NCBI RefSeq assembly: GCF_023278565.1
Contig: NC_064672.1
Location: 6,758,001-6,822,000, forward strand
Source: Colletotrichum lupini
Taxonomy: Eukaryota; Ascomycota; Sordariomycetes; Glomerellales; Glomerellaceae
Direction: 5' to 3'
Length of the DNA: 64,000 nucleotides
Positions 47,457 through 58,516 of this stretch are shown here, one piece after another. Position 1 is the first letter of the stretch, and every line of letters begins with the position of its first letter. A program made the position numbers and the translations under genes. The notes below the pieces were generated by a model. The model was not told the DNA's origin. It saw only the letters and a program-made list of their open reading frames with translations, and searched no databases.

Positions 47457-47765
47457 TTTATAGATCAGGGGTAGAATGTACTTGAACAGTTGATAGGAAA
47501 GGCTCAAAGGACAAGTTGATTGCTCATCCTCAAAATCTCCTTAAAATACTCTACTTCGTCAACACTTAGACTAGGTTCGCCCGATCGGCCGATCGGCCAA
47601 AATGGGGCACGCGGGGAAACCTCGGGAGGCGCACCGAACCGCAAACGCCATCATCATCTTTCCATTTAGCATGACTCTAGCTCATGATTCAATTTACCGA
47701 ATTCATCTTACCGACTACAAGCTCTCTTCTCACAACTTCCTGGATCTCATCGGACCAGACCTGCG
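47457..47765. promoter_or_regulatory. Shared promoter between MFS and Zn2Cys6 genes
   Basis: 310 bp between the divergent start codons at 47456 and 47766. It contains the palindrome at 47581-47596. A compact divergent transporter/regulator pair often indicates that the regulator controls the transporter. Confidence 0.65.
47581..47596. promoter_or_regulatory. Palindromic CGG/CCG site, candidate Zn2Cys6 operator
   Basis: CCGATCGGCCGATCGG is a perfect 16-bp palindrome, made of two CCG-AT-CGG units that abut as CGGCCG. Zn2Cys6 proteins bind paired CGG triplets in direct, inverted or everted arrangement, so this is a plausible site for the adjacent regulator. It is 125 bp from the MFS start. Confidence 0.55.
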
Positions 47766-49916
47766 ATGAGTGATCAAAGACGTCTGGGACCACGAGACCG
47801 TCCTTCTTGCAAGCCCTGTCGTGATCGCAAAGTCCGCTGCAATCGGGGCCTCCCTTGTTCGCAGTGCACTCGCTTACAGCTCTCATGTGTGTTCGAGGCC
47901 AGAACGAGAAGAGCACCCGTAAATGCCCGATCAGTCAAGTCCTCTTCGCCATGCGATGCGAACGTACCATCGTTTTGCGAAACTCCTGTAGTTCATCAAG
48001 TAACTGAGTCATCGTCACAACCTCCTCCAGAGCAGACGATACAACCGACGAACCAGGAAGTTCTTGACCGACTTTCTCGAGTTGAAGGGCTCTTATCCAA
48101 TCTTGTCTCCTCTCTTCGTAATGGAGCCCCGGTGCAAGACCCGTGTAGACAGAGCAAGCCTGGGACGGGCCCCGTTCCGGCTCCACCGATCCTGCCATCA
48201 CAAGAAGTCCTTGTCGGAGACGGGGAGAGAGGAAACTTTGTAGATGATTCAGTATTTGTTGGCTTATTTCTTGGGGTAATGGCTCGAGCAACTTCTAGTC
48301 TTGAGAAAACATGTTGATATCTCCTAGGACCCGCCTCGACAGCGACCTATAGCCGGCACGAAGACTAGAGATCCCAGACCCAGCGCAACAACTCAACATA
48401 TATCTCCCCACTATGGCATAGCTGCCACGGATGTCTTTGGATCTGACCCGGAGACCGTCTCAGTACCTCCTCACGTCCTTACCAGGCTATGGATCGTCTA
48501 TCTACAAAACGTTGATCCCTTGATCAAAATACTCCACATACCCACGATCCAGCCAGTGATGCTTGGTGTCGCAGCCAAACCTCATGGAGCAGACAACATC
48601 ACACAAGCTCTTCTTTATACCACTGCCTTTGCGGCAACGACCAGTATGTCTAGCACCGAGGTTGCAACCCAACTAGGTATTGAAAGGCTGGTCCTCTTGC
48701 GCCACTTTATGCGGGAAATAGATGGCGCATTCACGAGGGCTCAGTTCTTACTTTATCCAAACGTGCAGGGGTTGAAGGCTCTGGCAATCTACTTGGTACG
48801 GCAATTTGGATTCCACTAATACATTACCCATTGCTGATCACGCATACACAGACTGCACTAAGAACCTTCGACACCGGCCGAACCATCTGGACGCTCACCG
48901 GCCTCGCTATCAGAATAGCAGAATCCCTCGGCGTACACGAAGACGGCTTCCGTCTCGGCCTGGGTCCCTTTGAGACGGAAATGCGTTGTCGTCTCTGGTG
49001 GCATCTCACCGCCCTAGACGCCACGGCGCCCGAAAGCCACGGATTCAACAACACAATGGCCGACCGCGGCAAAATCTTTCGCTTGCCGCTGAATGTGAAT
49101 GATACCGAGCTATGGCCCCAGATGGACGAGGCCCCTACCGGAAGAGACGAATGGACCGAGACGACCTTTTCCATCATGAACCTCGACCTCTGCCGCAACC
49201 TACGCCACGCCGTCTCCGCTGTCGGGGCGGCGGACGAGCAAACGAGGGAGGCCAAGATCCAGCTGACGGAGTCCTCCATGGCCCATCGCTGGCTCCGGTT
49301 CGCACCGAAGAATAGTGACTTATATCGTGCCGCGGAGTCTTTGCTTCGGATATCCGTAGCCAAAGCGCGCTTCATCTTGATGCTCCAAGCCTGGCTCTCG
49401 GCGCCAATGCAACAAGAACGCAGGTACCGGTACCTGCCCCATTCCTTGTTCATCACTGCCATCGAATTGCTCGAGCAAGGGTACCTGCTTCAATCAGGAA
49501 AGCTTTTCCCCGGCTACGCCTGGTTCTATCAGCAGCATCCGCAATTATACGCCCTGTTCCTCACGCTCCGCACGCTCGTCGATTCGCCTGAACGAGGGGA
49601 GGCAGAGCGCGCTTGGCTTGCAGTGGATAACTACATCGCCTGTCTCGCTGACTTTGAAGAAGCGAATGAGCGGAGGGGGAAGAAGAGTTGCGTGTGGGCG
49701 GCTATGGGGCCGTTGCGAGACCGGGCGAGAGAGTCGACTCGACAGCGCGAAACCGCCGAGACGTCAATACTGGTAGCAGCGTCCCCAAAGATGCCATCTG
49801 GGGAGAATATTGGCACTGGACTATCACAACCGTGGAATGCAATCGCGCTTGAGCCGCTGGCGTTTGATAACATTCTTACATGGCATGATTTCTCAGATCT
49901 ATTTGATGTCATTTGA
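47766..49916 (+). CDS. Zn2Cys6 fungal-specific transcription factor
   Basis: Three exons, 47766-48275, 48328-48795 and 48852-49916, encode 680 residues. The zinc cluster is at about residues 14-43: SCKPCRDRKVRCNRGLPCSQC followed by TRLQLSCVF, with the CX2CX6CX5CX2CX8C-type spacing. A linker and a short coiled coil (NQEVLDRLSRVEGLLSNL) follow. The Fungal_trans domain covers about 170-480, with LWIVYLQNVDPLIKILHIPT, TIWTLTGLAIRIAESLGVHE and CRLWWHLTALD. The first intron's donor is uncertain: GTAATG at 48276 keeps the conserved FVDDSVF stretch and is preferred over GTATTTG at 48252; both preserve phase. Nuclear regulator, probably pathway-specific given the divergent MFS gene. No disruption seen. 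Confidence 0.9.
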
Positions 49917-52610
49917 GATCGAGGGATAGACAATCTGACAATCCGCTTGCCAGCTTTGCTGAGTACATTGAAATAGATTGCTCCTTGGAACTTATGCGGT
50001 TGAAAGCAAACGAGTCTAGAAATGAAACAGGAAACGGAAAATCTTCCATCCCAATTTCCTTCACCGATTCGAGTTTGCCAAGAAAGCCTGAAAGCAAATA
50101 GGCTGAGTGTCCTCGGTCAGAGAAGCAGATCTAATTACTCAAGAGTAGGTGAGTTAAGGGTTTTCTTCGGAGAAAGGCGTAGATTCGAGTGACGATCAAC
50201 CCGCGTCCTTGTCTCAGGGTTTAACTTCGTAAACCCTATTTAGGTAGGTAACATAGTAGGAAGCTTCCTGGCTCCAGGCTTCCGCTGAAGATCGGTCATG
50301 AATAAACGGGCCCAACGCTTCTCAAGCAGATTGTGCAGCTTGATGGTGTTGACAGATAGGTGTGTGTTTTATTAGTGGTCGGCATGATCTTGTTCATGAT
50401 TTTGAACATTGGCTATTCACTCCGTGGCCAAGCCCGACTGGCGCTAAGCCTAAGTTTGGGAAAGGATACCGATAGGATGCGGATATCTTTCGCGAAACCT
50501 AGAATTCAAGCGTTGCGAGCCTACGATGTGGATTGTTGCCAAGTCATATAGTGCCTTTGACAAGTTTCCAATGATTCATGGCGCTCCACGAGCAATTGCC
50601 TTTCGAGCCTTTTGATTTGGTTGATTGATAGCTGCCTGGTCGCCTCCATCGCCCAAAGCTTCCCAATGCGGTTAGGAACTAGCGAAAGCACAGTAATTAA
50701 GCTGTGCCTTGGTAGCACCTTGCCATGTCGCCAGCTGAGAGAGAGCTGCATGGGCACCAGGGCAAAATCGCTTGATGCAGGCAAATGATTGGGTGAAAAT
50801 GGTCCCATTACAATCTGGATTTTTATCGAAGGGGGGAAAGGAAAGCCGCTTAGCCCAACGCAATTAGTTTGAGATGTGGAACGCTGCACATATTCGTTAG
50901 TCGTCTTACACACCATCTTTCGTATTTCCAAGTAAAGAGAGCCGTACATCCTACTTGTGGAGAAAAATAAAACGTGGGTGGATCGGTGAAAACATGGTGG
51001 AGATCAACAATTTGAGTCCGAGAAGTTGGCGATGATGCCATACAAACATGCTGGGTAATAAGCGAACACACCTGTTGTTCGTTCTCATGGAATTATGAGC
51101 TAGGTCCTGCACTTGTTCTGCTTGCTGATGTTGTTGTGAAATAGGGCCTGAACGCTCATTGGTTACCAACATACTGTCCGGTGCATCGGTCTTTCGCCTA
51201 TATATGGCTCTTATAGCGAAGATGTATGCAAGTACGAGCCTTCAACCGCATAGTATACCGGCCGTAGAATCACTGCCGCTGCATATCCCAGTGGCTTTCA
51301 CTTGAACATGTGGCCTATCTCTAAGGGATTAACGATACAATGTCTATCATCGACGGGTGTCTCCGCTCTGCTGAAGCGGCGCCAACGACGATCATGGGCC
51401 GCATATGCAGGTCGGCGTGGACAGCATGATCGTTACCAAGTCTAATTCATTGAAGTTTTTAACTAATGAATTTGCGATAGGACGAAAAGTACGAAGTGCC
51501 ACTTGAGCCACTTTGCGCTGTGTTCGAGAATATCCAATCCAGGAATCCCTTTGTAACATGACTCTCATTGCCTGTTGCAAAATTCCTCCACTTCTTGAAC
51601 TTGCGTCGTTATCAATATTCTTTACAGAAGATCTTCCTTCCCACGCGGAGGTGCTGGGATGACATGCACTCAGGAACCGGTTGGTCTACCAGTCCGAGAC
51701 CGTCAGGCCGTCAGCAATTGGTAACCCGAAATGGAACATCTCACGACCCAATTTTGTCAGAAATTCCACGTTGGGCGCCACAGCATTCCCCGAAACGCAG
51801 GCACAGGGTCTCGCAAAGGTGAAGGGAGAAAACACGTCGTGCCACCCGATCATCCGTTCTGCGCTTCTTTCGCACGTAATTTATTGGCGGTATGGGGGAT
51901 CCGAAGAAACGCAGTCGTCCGCGTGGTCTGGAACTGCAGACATTCAGGTAGGACAAATGCAACAGTCTGCCCAACGTCTGCGCGTACAAGCAGAAGAACG
52001 GTGTATATATCCCCAAGCACAGTCCACCTTTGTACGCATTGCATGCCCTCTTGTTCGATATTACCAACCATCACCGTCAGAGAGGCGACGAATAATGAGA
52101 GGCTCATCCAAGCGCTGCTGCTCTCCTTCTGACATGGAACTCGGCGACGGGTCTCAGCTGCTTGGGCTAGCCGAACCCCCGGGTCCACGGTCGATGCAAC
52201 CCTCCACTATTTGATATCTGGCACCCTAGAAGTAATACTAGTGGAGAAGGTTCTCATTAGGATCAGGATGCATACCAAAGCGCTGGTTGTCCAAAATAAG
52301 TTCGGACGATCGGATAATGATGGGATTATATGGCAGGTGCTACCTTCCACTCTTTTCCTCCTTCCTTCTCATTAAGTAAGTAAGGGCCTGCCTAATTTCT
52401 ATACACAAATTCCTGCCCCAGACACACGCTGTACCTGCAGTATTCACAAACATCTCCGGACAGACAAGCCCTGCCGCACTTATTACTCTTACTACCTACT
52501 AAGCCAATTCCTCTTTTCCTCTTGTATTGTAACCACTTACCCAACCCAATCGAGACTGGACTTCACCCCAACACCAACATTCCGATATTGGGATATTGGA
52601 GGTGGCCAGC
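49917..52610. other. Gene-poor region between the regulator and the class V aminotransferase
   Basis: About 2.7 kb of normal composition. Frames of up to about 177 codons (for example minus-strand 50521-50949 and plus-strand 51681-52214) resemble no family I know and overlap other frames; I do not call them. The last 150 bases contain the promoter and CT-rich leader of the gene at 52611. Confidence 0.45.
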
Positions 52611-54125
52611 ATGGAGAATATTCTCGACAGCCACCCCGAGTATGTATCGACTTCGCGGCTAGATGATCTGCGCGCTACTGAGTATGGCTACCTCGACGAG
52701 CAGAACCACGTCTACCTCGACTTCACAGGCGCAGGACTCGCCGCCCGATCCCAGATCCGAGCCCACGAGACTCGACTCCAGCAAACTCTTTGCGGCAACC
52801 CGCACTCTATCAATCCGACGAGTCAATCCGCTACTCACCTCGTCGAGCAGGCACGAGCCCGCGTCCTATCCTACCTCAATGCCTCCCCGGAAGAGTACAC
52901 TGCAATTTTCACTCCAAACGCAACAGGCGCCGCGCGGCTCGTTGCGGAATCATACCCCTTCACGAGACGGACCAGACTGGTTCTCACGTCCGACAACCAC
53001 AACTCCGTCAACGGCCTCCGAGAATTCGCACGCCGAAAACACACACGAACCACTTACGTTCCAGTCCGCGCCCCGGAGCTGAGGATAGACCCGTCTGACC
53101 TCATGTCAGCACTAAACCTTCGCAGAGGTGGCTTATTCGGCTCAGCTGCAGCTGCAGCTGCGAAACTAGCTCTGACCCCACGAACCACTAACGACGACGC
53201 GGTCAACACCAAATCCAAAAAGAGAGGTCTATTTGCGTACCCTGCCCAAAGTAATTTCAGCGGCGTCCGTCATCCACTGTCATGGATCAGCGTCGCGCAG
53301 AAGCAGGGGTATGACGTGCTCCTCGATGCGGCGGCGTACCTGCCGACCTCCAGACTCGATTTGTCCGCAGGATCCGGCGTCCAACCGGAGTTTGTCATCG
53401 CGAGCTGGTACAAGCTATTTGGCTACCCGACCGGCGTTGGCTGTCTGATTGTACGACGCGATGCTCTGGCGAAGCTTGCCACCTCACGACCTTGGTTTTC
53501 AGGTGGAACCATCACAGCGGCATCGGTTGGGATTCCCTGGCATGTCATGGCGCCGGATGAGGCTGCCTTTGAGGATGGAACGGTCAACTTCTTGTCAATA
53601 CCGGATGTTACTGTTGGGCTGGACTGGTTGGAAGGCATTGGCATGCCGTTGATCGACACCAGGGTCAGGTGCCTCACCGGCTGGTGCCTCGATCGTTTAC
53701 AGAATCTCGAACACAGTGACGGGTCTCCCATGGTCAGGATATACGGCCCGACGTATATGAAGCTGAGAGGTGGAACGATTTGCTTCAACTTTTTGGACAT
53801 TGGTGGAAGGGTCGTCGATGAGAGACTGGTTGCCAAAGAAGCCTCTGTCGAGAACATATCACTACGAACGGGCTGCTTCTGCAACCCTGGTGCTGGAGAA
53901 GCTGCCTTTGGTCTGGACAAGAGGGCTTTATTACCGCTCACCAGCATTCAGAGTGACTCTCTGGACGACTACGTCAGGCTTTTGGCACCTGTGGGTGCCG
54001 TACGGATCTCGTTTGGGTTCATGACGACGACAAAGGACGTGGATCGCTTGCTGGACTTTGTAAAAGTGAGATACACCGACAGGCTGACAACAGCTAATGG
54101 CCTTCCGCCACACGAACACTGTTGA
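52611..54125 (+). CDS. Class V aminotransferase, molybdenum cofactor sulfurase-like, no MOSC domain
   Basis: A single exon of 504 residues, from the ATG at 52611. It has the PLP-dependent class V fold: YLDEQNHVYLDFTGAGLAARS at about 28-48, NPHSINPTS (64-72), the PLP-contacting SDNHNSVNGLREFAR block (about 127-141), DVLLDAAAYLP, and the likely PLP lysine Lys268 in SWYKLFGYPTGVGCLIVR. Near the C terminus RTGCFCNPGAGEAAF (420-434) carries Cys422 and Cys424, matching the cysteine motif that accepts persulfide sulfur in molybdenum cofactor sulfurases. Those enzymes (HxB in Aspergillus) also have a C-terminal MOSC domain; this protein ends after the aminotransferase part. It may transfer sulfur to a separate partner or act in another pathway. 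An AATAAA follows at 54142. It is the last intact gene before RIP block 4. Confidence 0.87.
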   Translation: MENILDSHPEYVSTSRLDDLRATEYGYLDEQNHVYLDFTGAGLAARSQIRAHETRLQQTLCGNPHSINPTSQSATHLVEQARARVLSYLNASPEEYTAIFTPNATGAARLVAESYPFTRRTRLVLTSDNHNSVNGLREFARRKHTRTTYVPVRAPELRIDPSDLMSALNLRRGGLFGSAAAAAAKLALTPRTTNDDAVNTKSKKRGLFAYPAQSNFSGVRHPLSWISVAQKQGYDVLLDAAAYLPTSRLDLSAGSGVQPEFVIASWYKLFGYPTGVGCLIVRRDALAKLATSRPWFSGGTITAASVGIPWHVMAPDEAAFEDGTVNFLSIPDVTVGLDWLEGIGMPLIDTRVRCLTGWCLDRLQNLEHSDGSPMVRIYGPTYMKLRGGTICFNFLDIGGRVVDERLVAKEASVENISLRTGCFCNPGAGEAAFGLDKRALLPLTSIQSDSLDDYVRLLAPVGAVRISFGFMTTTKDVDRLLDFVKVRYTDRLTTANGLPPHEHC

Positions 54126-54444
54126 ACATGATTGTTACCTCAATAAACCACCTTTTGTTCAATAACAAACTCCCTTGTTCGCATTAAAATACACTGCCCG
54201 AGTGCATCTACCTTATTCTGGGGCTTATTTAGAAGTAGCCGTTACTAGTATAAGCAGCAGCTACGAATTATTGGTCAGAATATACTAAAAACGTAAGAGC
54301 TTTATTATTAAAACATAATTCCTTAACTATCATTCGGATATGTTTTATTTACAAATATAATTTCACACAGAGTGAAAATATATATAATCTATTAAGACTT
54401 TAGAAAGTATTTAATAATTTATAGAAATAAGCATTTTTATAGGC
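54126..54444. other. Transition into RIP block 4
   Basis: 3' flank of the aminotransferase gene, becoming AT-rich from about 54240. No gene is seen. The first copia LTR begins at 54445. Confidence 0.5.
54142..54147 (+). terminator. AATAAA polyadenylation signal
   Basis: AATAAA 17 bases after the stop of the class V aminotransferase gene. It is close to the stop but within the range seen in fungi. Confidence 0.5.
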
Positions 54445-54646
54445 TGTCGGATTGGAAGTCCAATTCGACCGTAGCATATAGCCAACTGCGCAGGGGCCAA
54501 TTAGGGGCCCTATTTACGATTATTATAGCTAGCCTAACTTACGGTTAGAACCTCCTTTTTACTACTACGTAGATATTTATATAGTTTAATTAATCTCTTT
54601 ATTAACTACGGTTCGAACTAACTACCCTATAATAGGGATACTAATA
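54445..54646 (+). repeat. LTR of outer copia element B
   Basis: 202 bp, beginning TGTCGGATTGGAAG. It aligns with 55181-55382 and 61495-61696; the differences are mostly C/T and G/A transitions. Confidence 0.92.
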
Positions 54647-54967
54647 CTAATTAATAATTAAATTTTACTATCATAAATTAGTAAGGTATCTTACTACGTA
54701 GAAGAAACGACCTCTTAATACCGCACGGGATAAGAGATTTATACTAATTAACCTTATAGAAGTAAATAAAAAAGGAGGCGATTTTTAAATACCGCACGGA
54801 ATCGAGTAATTATAGCCCTTTATTACTTACGAGAGGTCGACGTTTACTACGTTAAACTACGTTAATTAATAAAACTACTTAAGTAACTAGCCTTTTACTG
54901 TTACCCTAAGTAGCTTTTTTACTAAACGACTTTTCTACGGCCGGCCTACGATTAGAAATTAATTAAA

Positions 54968-55180
54968 TAATAAAAAGGATTACTAGTAAATAATAATTAC
55001 TTAACTATAATTAAGTTATAAAAAAGACTACCTAAAAGATATAAAATATGGTACTAAGAGGCCGTAAAAGATAAGATTTTTAAAGTATCTAACCCTACCG
55101 CGTACGAGCGATAAGTAGGTATTTTCGGTAATTTCTTTAAAATATACGATTTTATAAAAAAGAGGGCTTAACTTCGTTAA
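54968..55180. other. Unidentified insertion DNA between elements B and A, left part
   Basis: 213 bp, AT-rich, not matching element A or B. Together with 61702-61808 it separates the two halves of B. No terminal repeats are found, so its nature is unknown. The last five bases, GTTAA, are the target duplication of element A. Confidence 0.5.
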
Positions 55181-55382
55181 TATCGGATTAGAAGTTTAAT
55201 TCGACCGCGGTATATAGCCGACTGCGCAGGGGCTAATTAGGGGCCCTATTTATAATTATCGTAGCTAGCCTAACCTACGGTTAGAACCTCCTTTTTATAC
55301 CTATATAAATATTTATATAGTTTAATTAATCTCTTCGTTAATTACGGTTCGAACTAACTACTTTATAATAAGGATACTAATA
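55181..55382 (+). repeat. 5' LTR of copia element A
   Basis: 202 bp. The starting TG has been changed to TA and the end CA to TA by RIP. Preceded by GTTAA. Confidence 0.93.
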
Positions 55383-58303
55383 CTAATTAGTAATTAAACT
55401 CTACTATCGTAGATCGGTAAGGTATCTCGCTATATAAAAAAGACGACCTCTTAATACCGCACGGGATAGGAAATTCGTACTAATTAACCTTATGGAAGTA
55501 GATAAAAAAGGAGGCGATTTTTAAATACTGCACGGAATCGAGTAATTATAGCCCTTTACTACCCACGAGAGGTCGACGTCTACTATATTAAACTACGTTA
55601 ATTAATAAAACTGCTTAAGTAATTAGCCTTTTACCGTCGCCCCGAGTAGCTTTTTTACTAAACGACTTTTTTTATAGCTAGCCCGCGATTAGAAATTAAC
55701 TAAGGAAGCTATTTAAAGATTATAAAAAGCACGAGGCTTAGGAGGCTAGAAATATACGGGATAGTAGAAATTAATAACTAGTAAAGATCCTAAGACTAAT
55801 TACTATATCTTCTTATAGTAATATAAACGTCTACCGCTACTATTATTAAAAAGAACTACTAAAACCTACCCTTTTTTATTAAATAAAAAGGAGGATCTTA
55901 GTAAGTATAATAGCTAGTAATTTAAAAGGGTAGTAATAATCGCTAAAAATAATAAAAATAAGAGTAGTAGCGAGACGGCGAGAGGAAGCGGGAATCTCTT
56001 AGACCTTAATAAATTCGTTAAGTAATAAAAGCACGGATTTACTACGACTTGCGCGCGGATTAGATATATCTTTATTAAAATTAAACACGCTAGCGACTAT
56101 TAATATAGGCATAAGCTAGAGTACGACCTTTAGTAAGTTAGGGTAAAAAAAAAGAGGATAAAACCCGATCCTAAATAGAATCCTAATCCTTTATAAGTAA
56201 GTAAATATTAACTTAGACTATTAAGGGACGTAAATATATAGAATCGCGGATTAGCCTAATAGTAAGTAAATTAACGTAATATTAATCTATTTAACTAAGG
56301 TTTATAAGAAAAAGGGGCTATAGGGGTAACCCCTATTTTATAAGATCGTAAACGACCTTAGTTACTAACTAAACGAATAGTTCGTAAGCATAAGCCTAGG
56401 AATTATAAAAGTAGTTAATAGATTCCTCTATAAGCGAGGGGTATTACTAATGTAATTATAATTACGAGAGCTATACGAAATACTAATAATAATAATTATA
56501 AAAGAGGAATTCGTATTATAAAACTAAGTATAGGTTAATAGAGCGTATAATCGCTTTAACGAATTTAGAAAAAAGGTAAACGACCCAGATTTCCTCCCTA
56601 TAATTACTAATAAAAATCTATCGTTATAAAAGAATATACCGGGGCAAAATATAATACTAGAAGTACGATAATTAATAATTCCGCCTATTTCGATCTATAA
56701 CTCGTTATTATTATTAATACGAAATTCGGCGCCGATTAGCTAATAAAAAAAGAAGTAAACGACCCGAAATTACTAATAATACGTAGTAACGTAAGGTTCG
56801 TATATAAATACTAAAAATCTAGTAGCGAATATGAGGTAATTTATAGACCTTAAAAAGATCTTTTTAAAAAAGAAATTATACTCTAGGGGGAAGTATAAGG
56901 TCTTATAAAAAACCCTAACGATATTTTACGATTATTATAAAAAAGTTAGAATTAGGGAACACTAGTACTATTTAGTAATTAATATTATACTTATAAGTAA
57001 AGCCTCCGATTATTATTACGAAGCGGTACGTAATCTCGATTAAAACGACTTTTTTAGTATAATTAACGTAATCCGAAGCCGCTTTGAGACTTACGATAAG
57101 AACCTAGAGCTCCTATCTAAGCTACGAGCGATTTTTTTTATATTTATAGCTAGGATAATAAAAGGTAAATTGCGAGTAGAGATCCTTAAAAAGCTTATCG
57201 ATCGAATCGATAAGCTAGTAAAAACCTAGCTAAATAAGGGGATAAACGAGTAGAAAATCGGATATTTTTATACTATAATCTAGCGTATACTAAAAATAAA
57301 AATCACCTTATACTAAGTACTTAAAAACTACGAGACGCTCTGCTCGAGGCTAAGATCTAGCTTTAATATTAAAATAAAAATACCGCGCTAAACTTATATC
57401 TAAGTATACGACGGCCCTTATTAATAATATTAGGTCGATCGAACGTATAATAAAAAAGGAAAAGAGGCTAAATATAGTAATCGTTAGTAAGGAGGCCTAG
57501 ATTCGTTAAATAGGTAGAGATTTAATTTATGGGTAAGGTAATAAAAAAAGTAATATTATATTTATAAAAAGGATAGATATTACGTAAGTAACTACTTTAA
57601 AAAAGAGCGTACTAAATCGTATAAATAGTATAAAAAGTCGAGGGTAGTAAATAGTAAAACTAGCCCTCGTTAGTTTAATTAATTCCTCGTTATATATAAG
57701 GGCAGATCCGGGGGTATAAAACCTAGCGACGGTAGTTAAAGTAGTAGCCTAAAGTATATACCCCCTATAAGAGATTTAGAAAATAAAAAAGATCTTACCC
57801 CCTATACTAACGAATTAGATTATAACGAAATCGACGATATTAACTACTCTTTTTTTACCCCGTTAGCTTTTAGAAAATATATAAGGCTAAACGAATAGAG
57901 AGTAGTAAAAGCTCTTAATAAGTAGGCTTTTATTTATAAATAGTAAGGGAAGGTCCCTTAAATAACGGATATAAAAGCGGCTAAAAGGGCGAATTTAATA
58001 GGGCCGAAGCCTATTTTCTTAACGATTAAGGAGAAGACGCTATCTCTCTCGATATTTAAAGAAAAGGAATATAGTACTAAGTAAATCTAGGGGTAGCTAG
58101 AGGGGTCCTTTTTATATTACTTAGATCCTTTAAAAGCTAAGCTCGTATAAGTATTTTATATAAGCGAAAGGTATAGCTTAGATAATCTTTATAAAATTAT
58201 CCTAGATACTAAAGTATTATAATAATTAACTAAAAAAAAAGGGTAATTTTAGGCGCTATAAAAGATCGCGCTAATAACGCTTAATACGTTAATAGCGGGT
58301 ATT

Positions 58304-58516
58304 ATGAGGATTAATTTCGGCCTAAGTAAGGAAATCGTCGCCCTAAGTATAATAGAAATAGAGACGCACTTCGGAACGATAACTTTTTATATTTTACTTA
58401 TTAATACCCCATTTCTCTTATATCTAAAAGATATAGATCGACTAAGTATTATATTCGATAATACGAAGAATAGAATTTTTAGTAATAAGTACTTCGAGGT
58501 AGTCGAACGACGATAG
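58304..58516 (+). pseudogene. Copia polyprotein remnant, protease/pre-integrase junction
   Basis: The longest uninterrupted stretch in element A, 70 codons from an ATG. It reads MRINFGLSKEIVAL, then a segment with FGTITFYILLINTPFLLYLK, then DIDRLSIIFDNTKN. This resembles the region of fungal copia polyproteins after the protease; the GAG-pre-integrase block (RRFGYPS) follows at about 58600 after the stop. The ATG is probably an internal Met, not a true start. Confidence 0.75.

Noticed and set aside
50521..50949. Minus-strand 142-codon frame
   Set aside because: No recognisable domain, signal peptide or intron structure, and neighbouring frames are equally long. Not enough to call a gene.
51681..52214. 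Overlapping 133-177 codon frames upstream of the class V aminotransferase
   Set aside because: Two plus-strand frames and two minus-strand frames overlap here with unfamiliar Ser/Arg-rich sequence. Probably chance.
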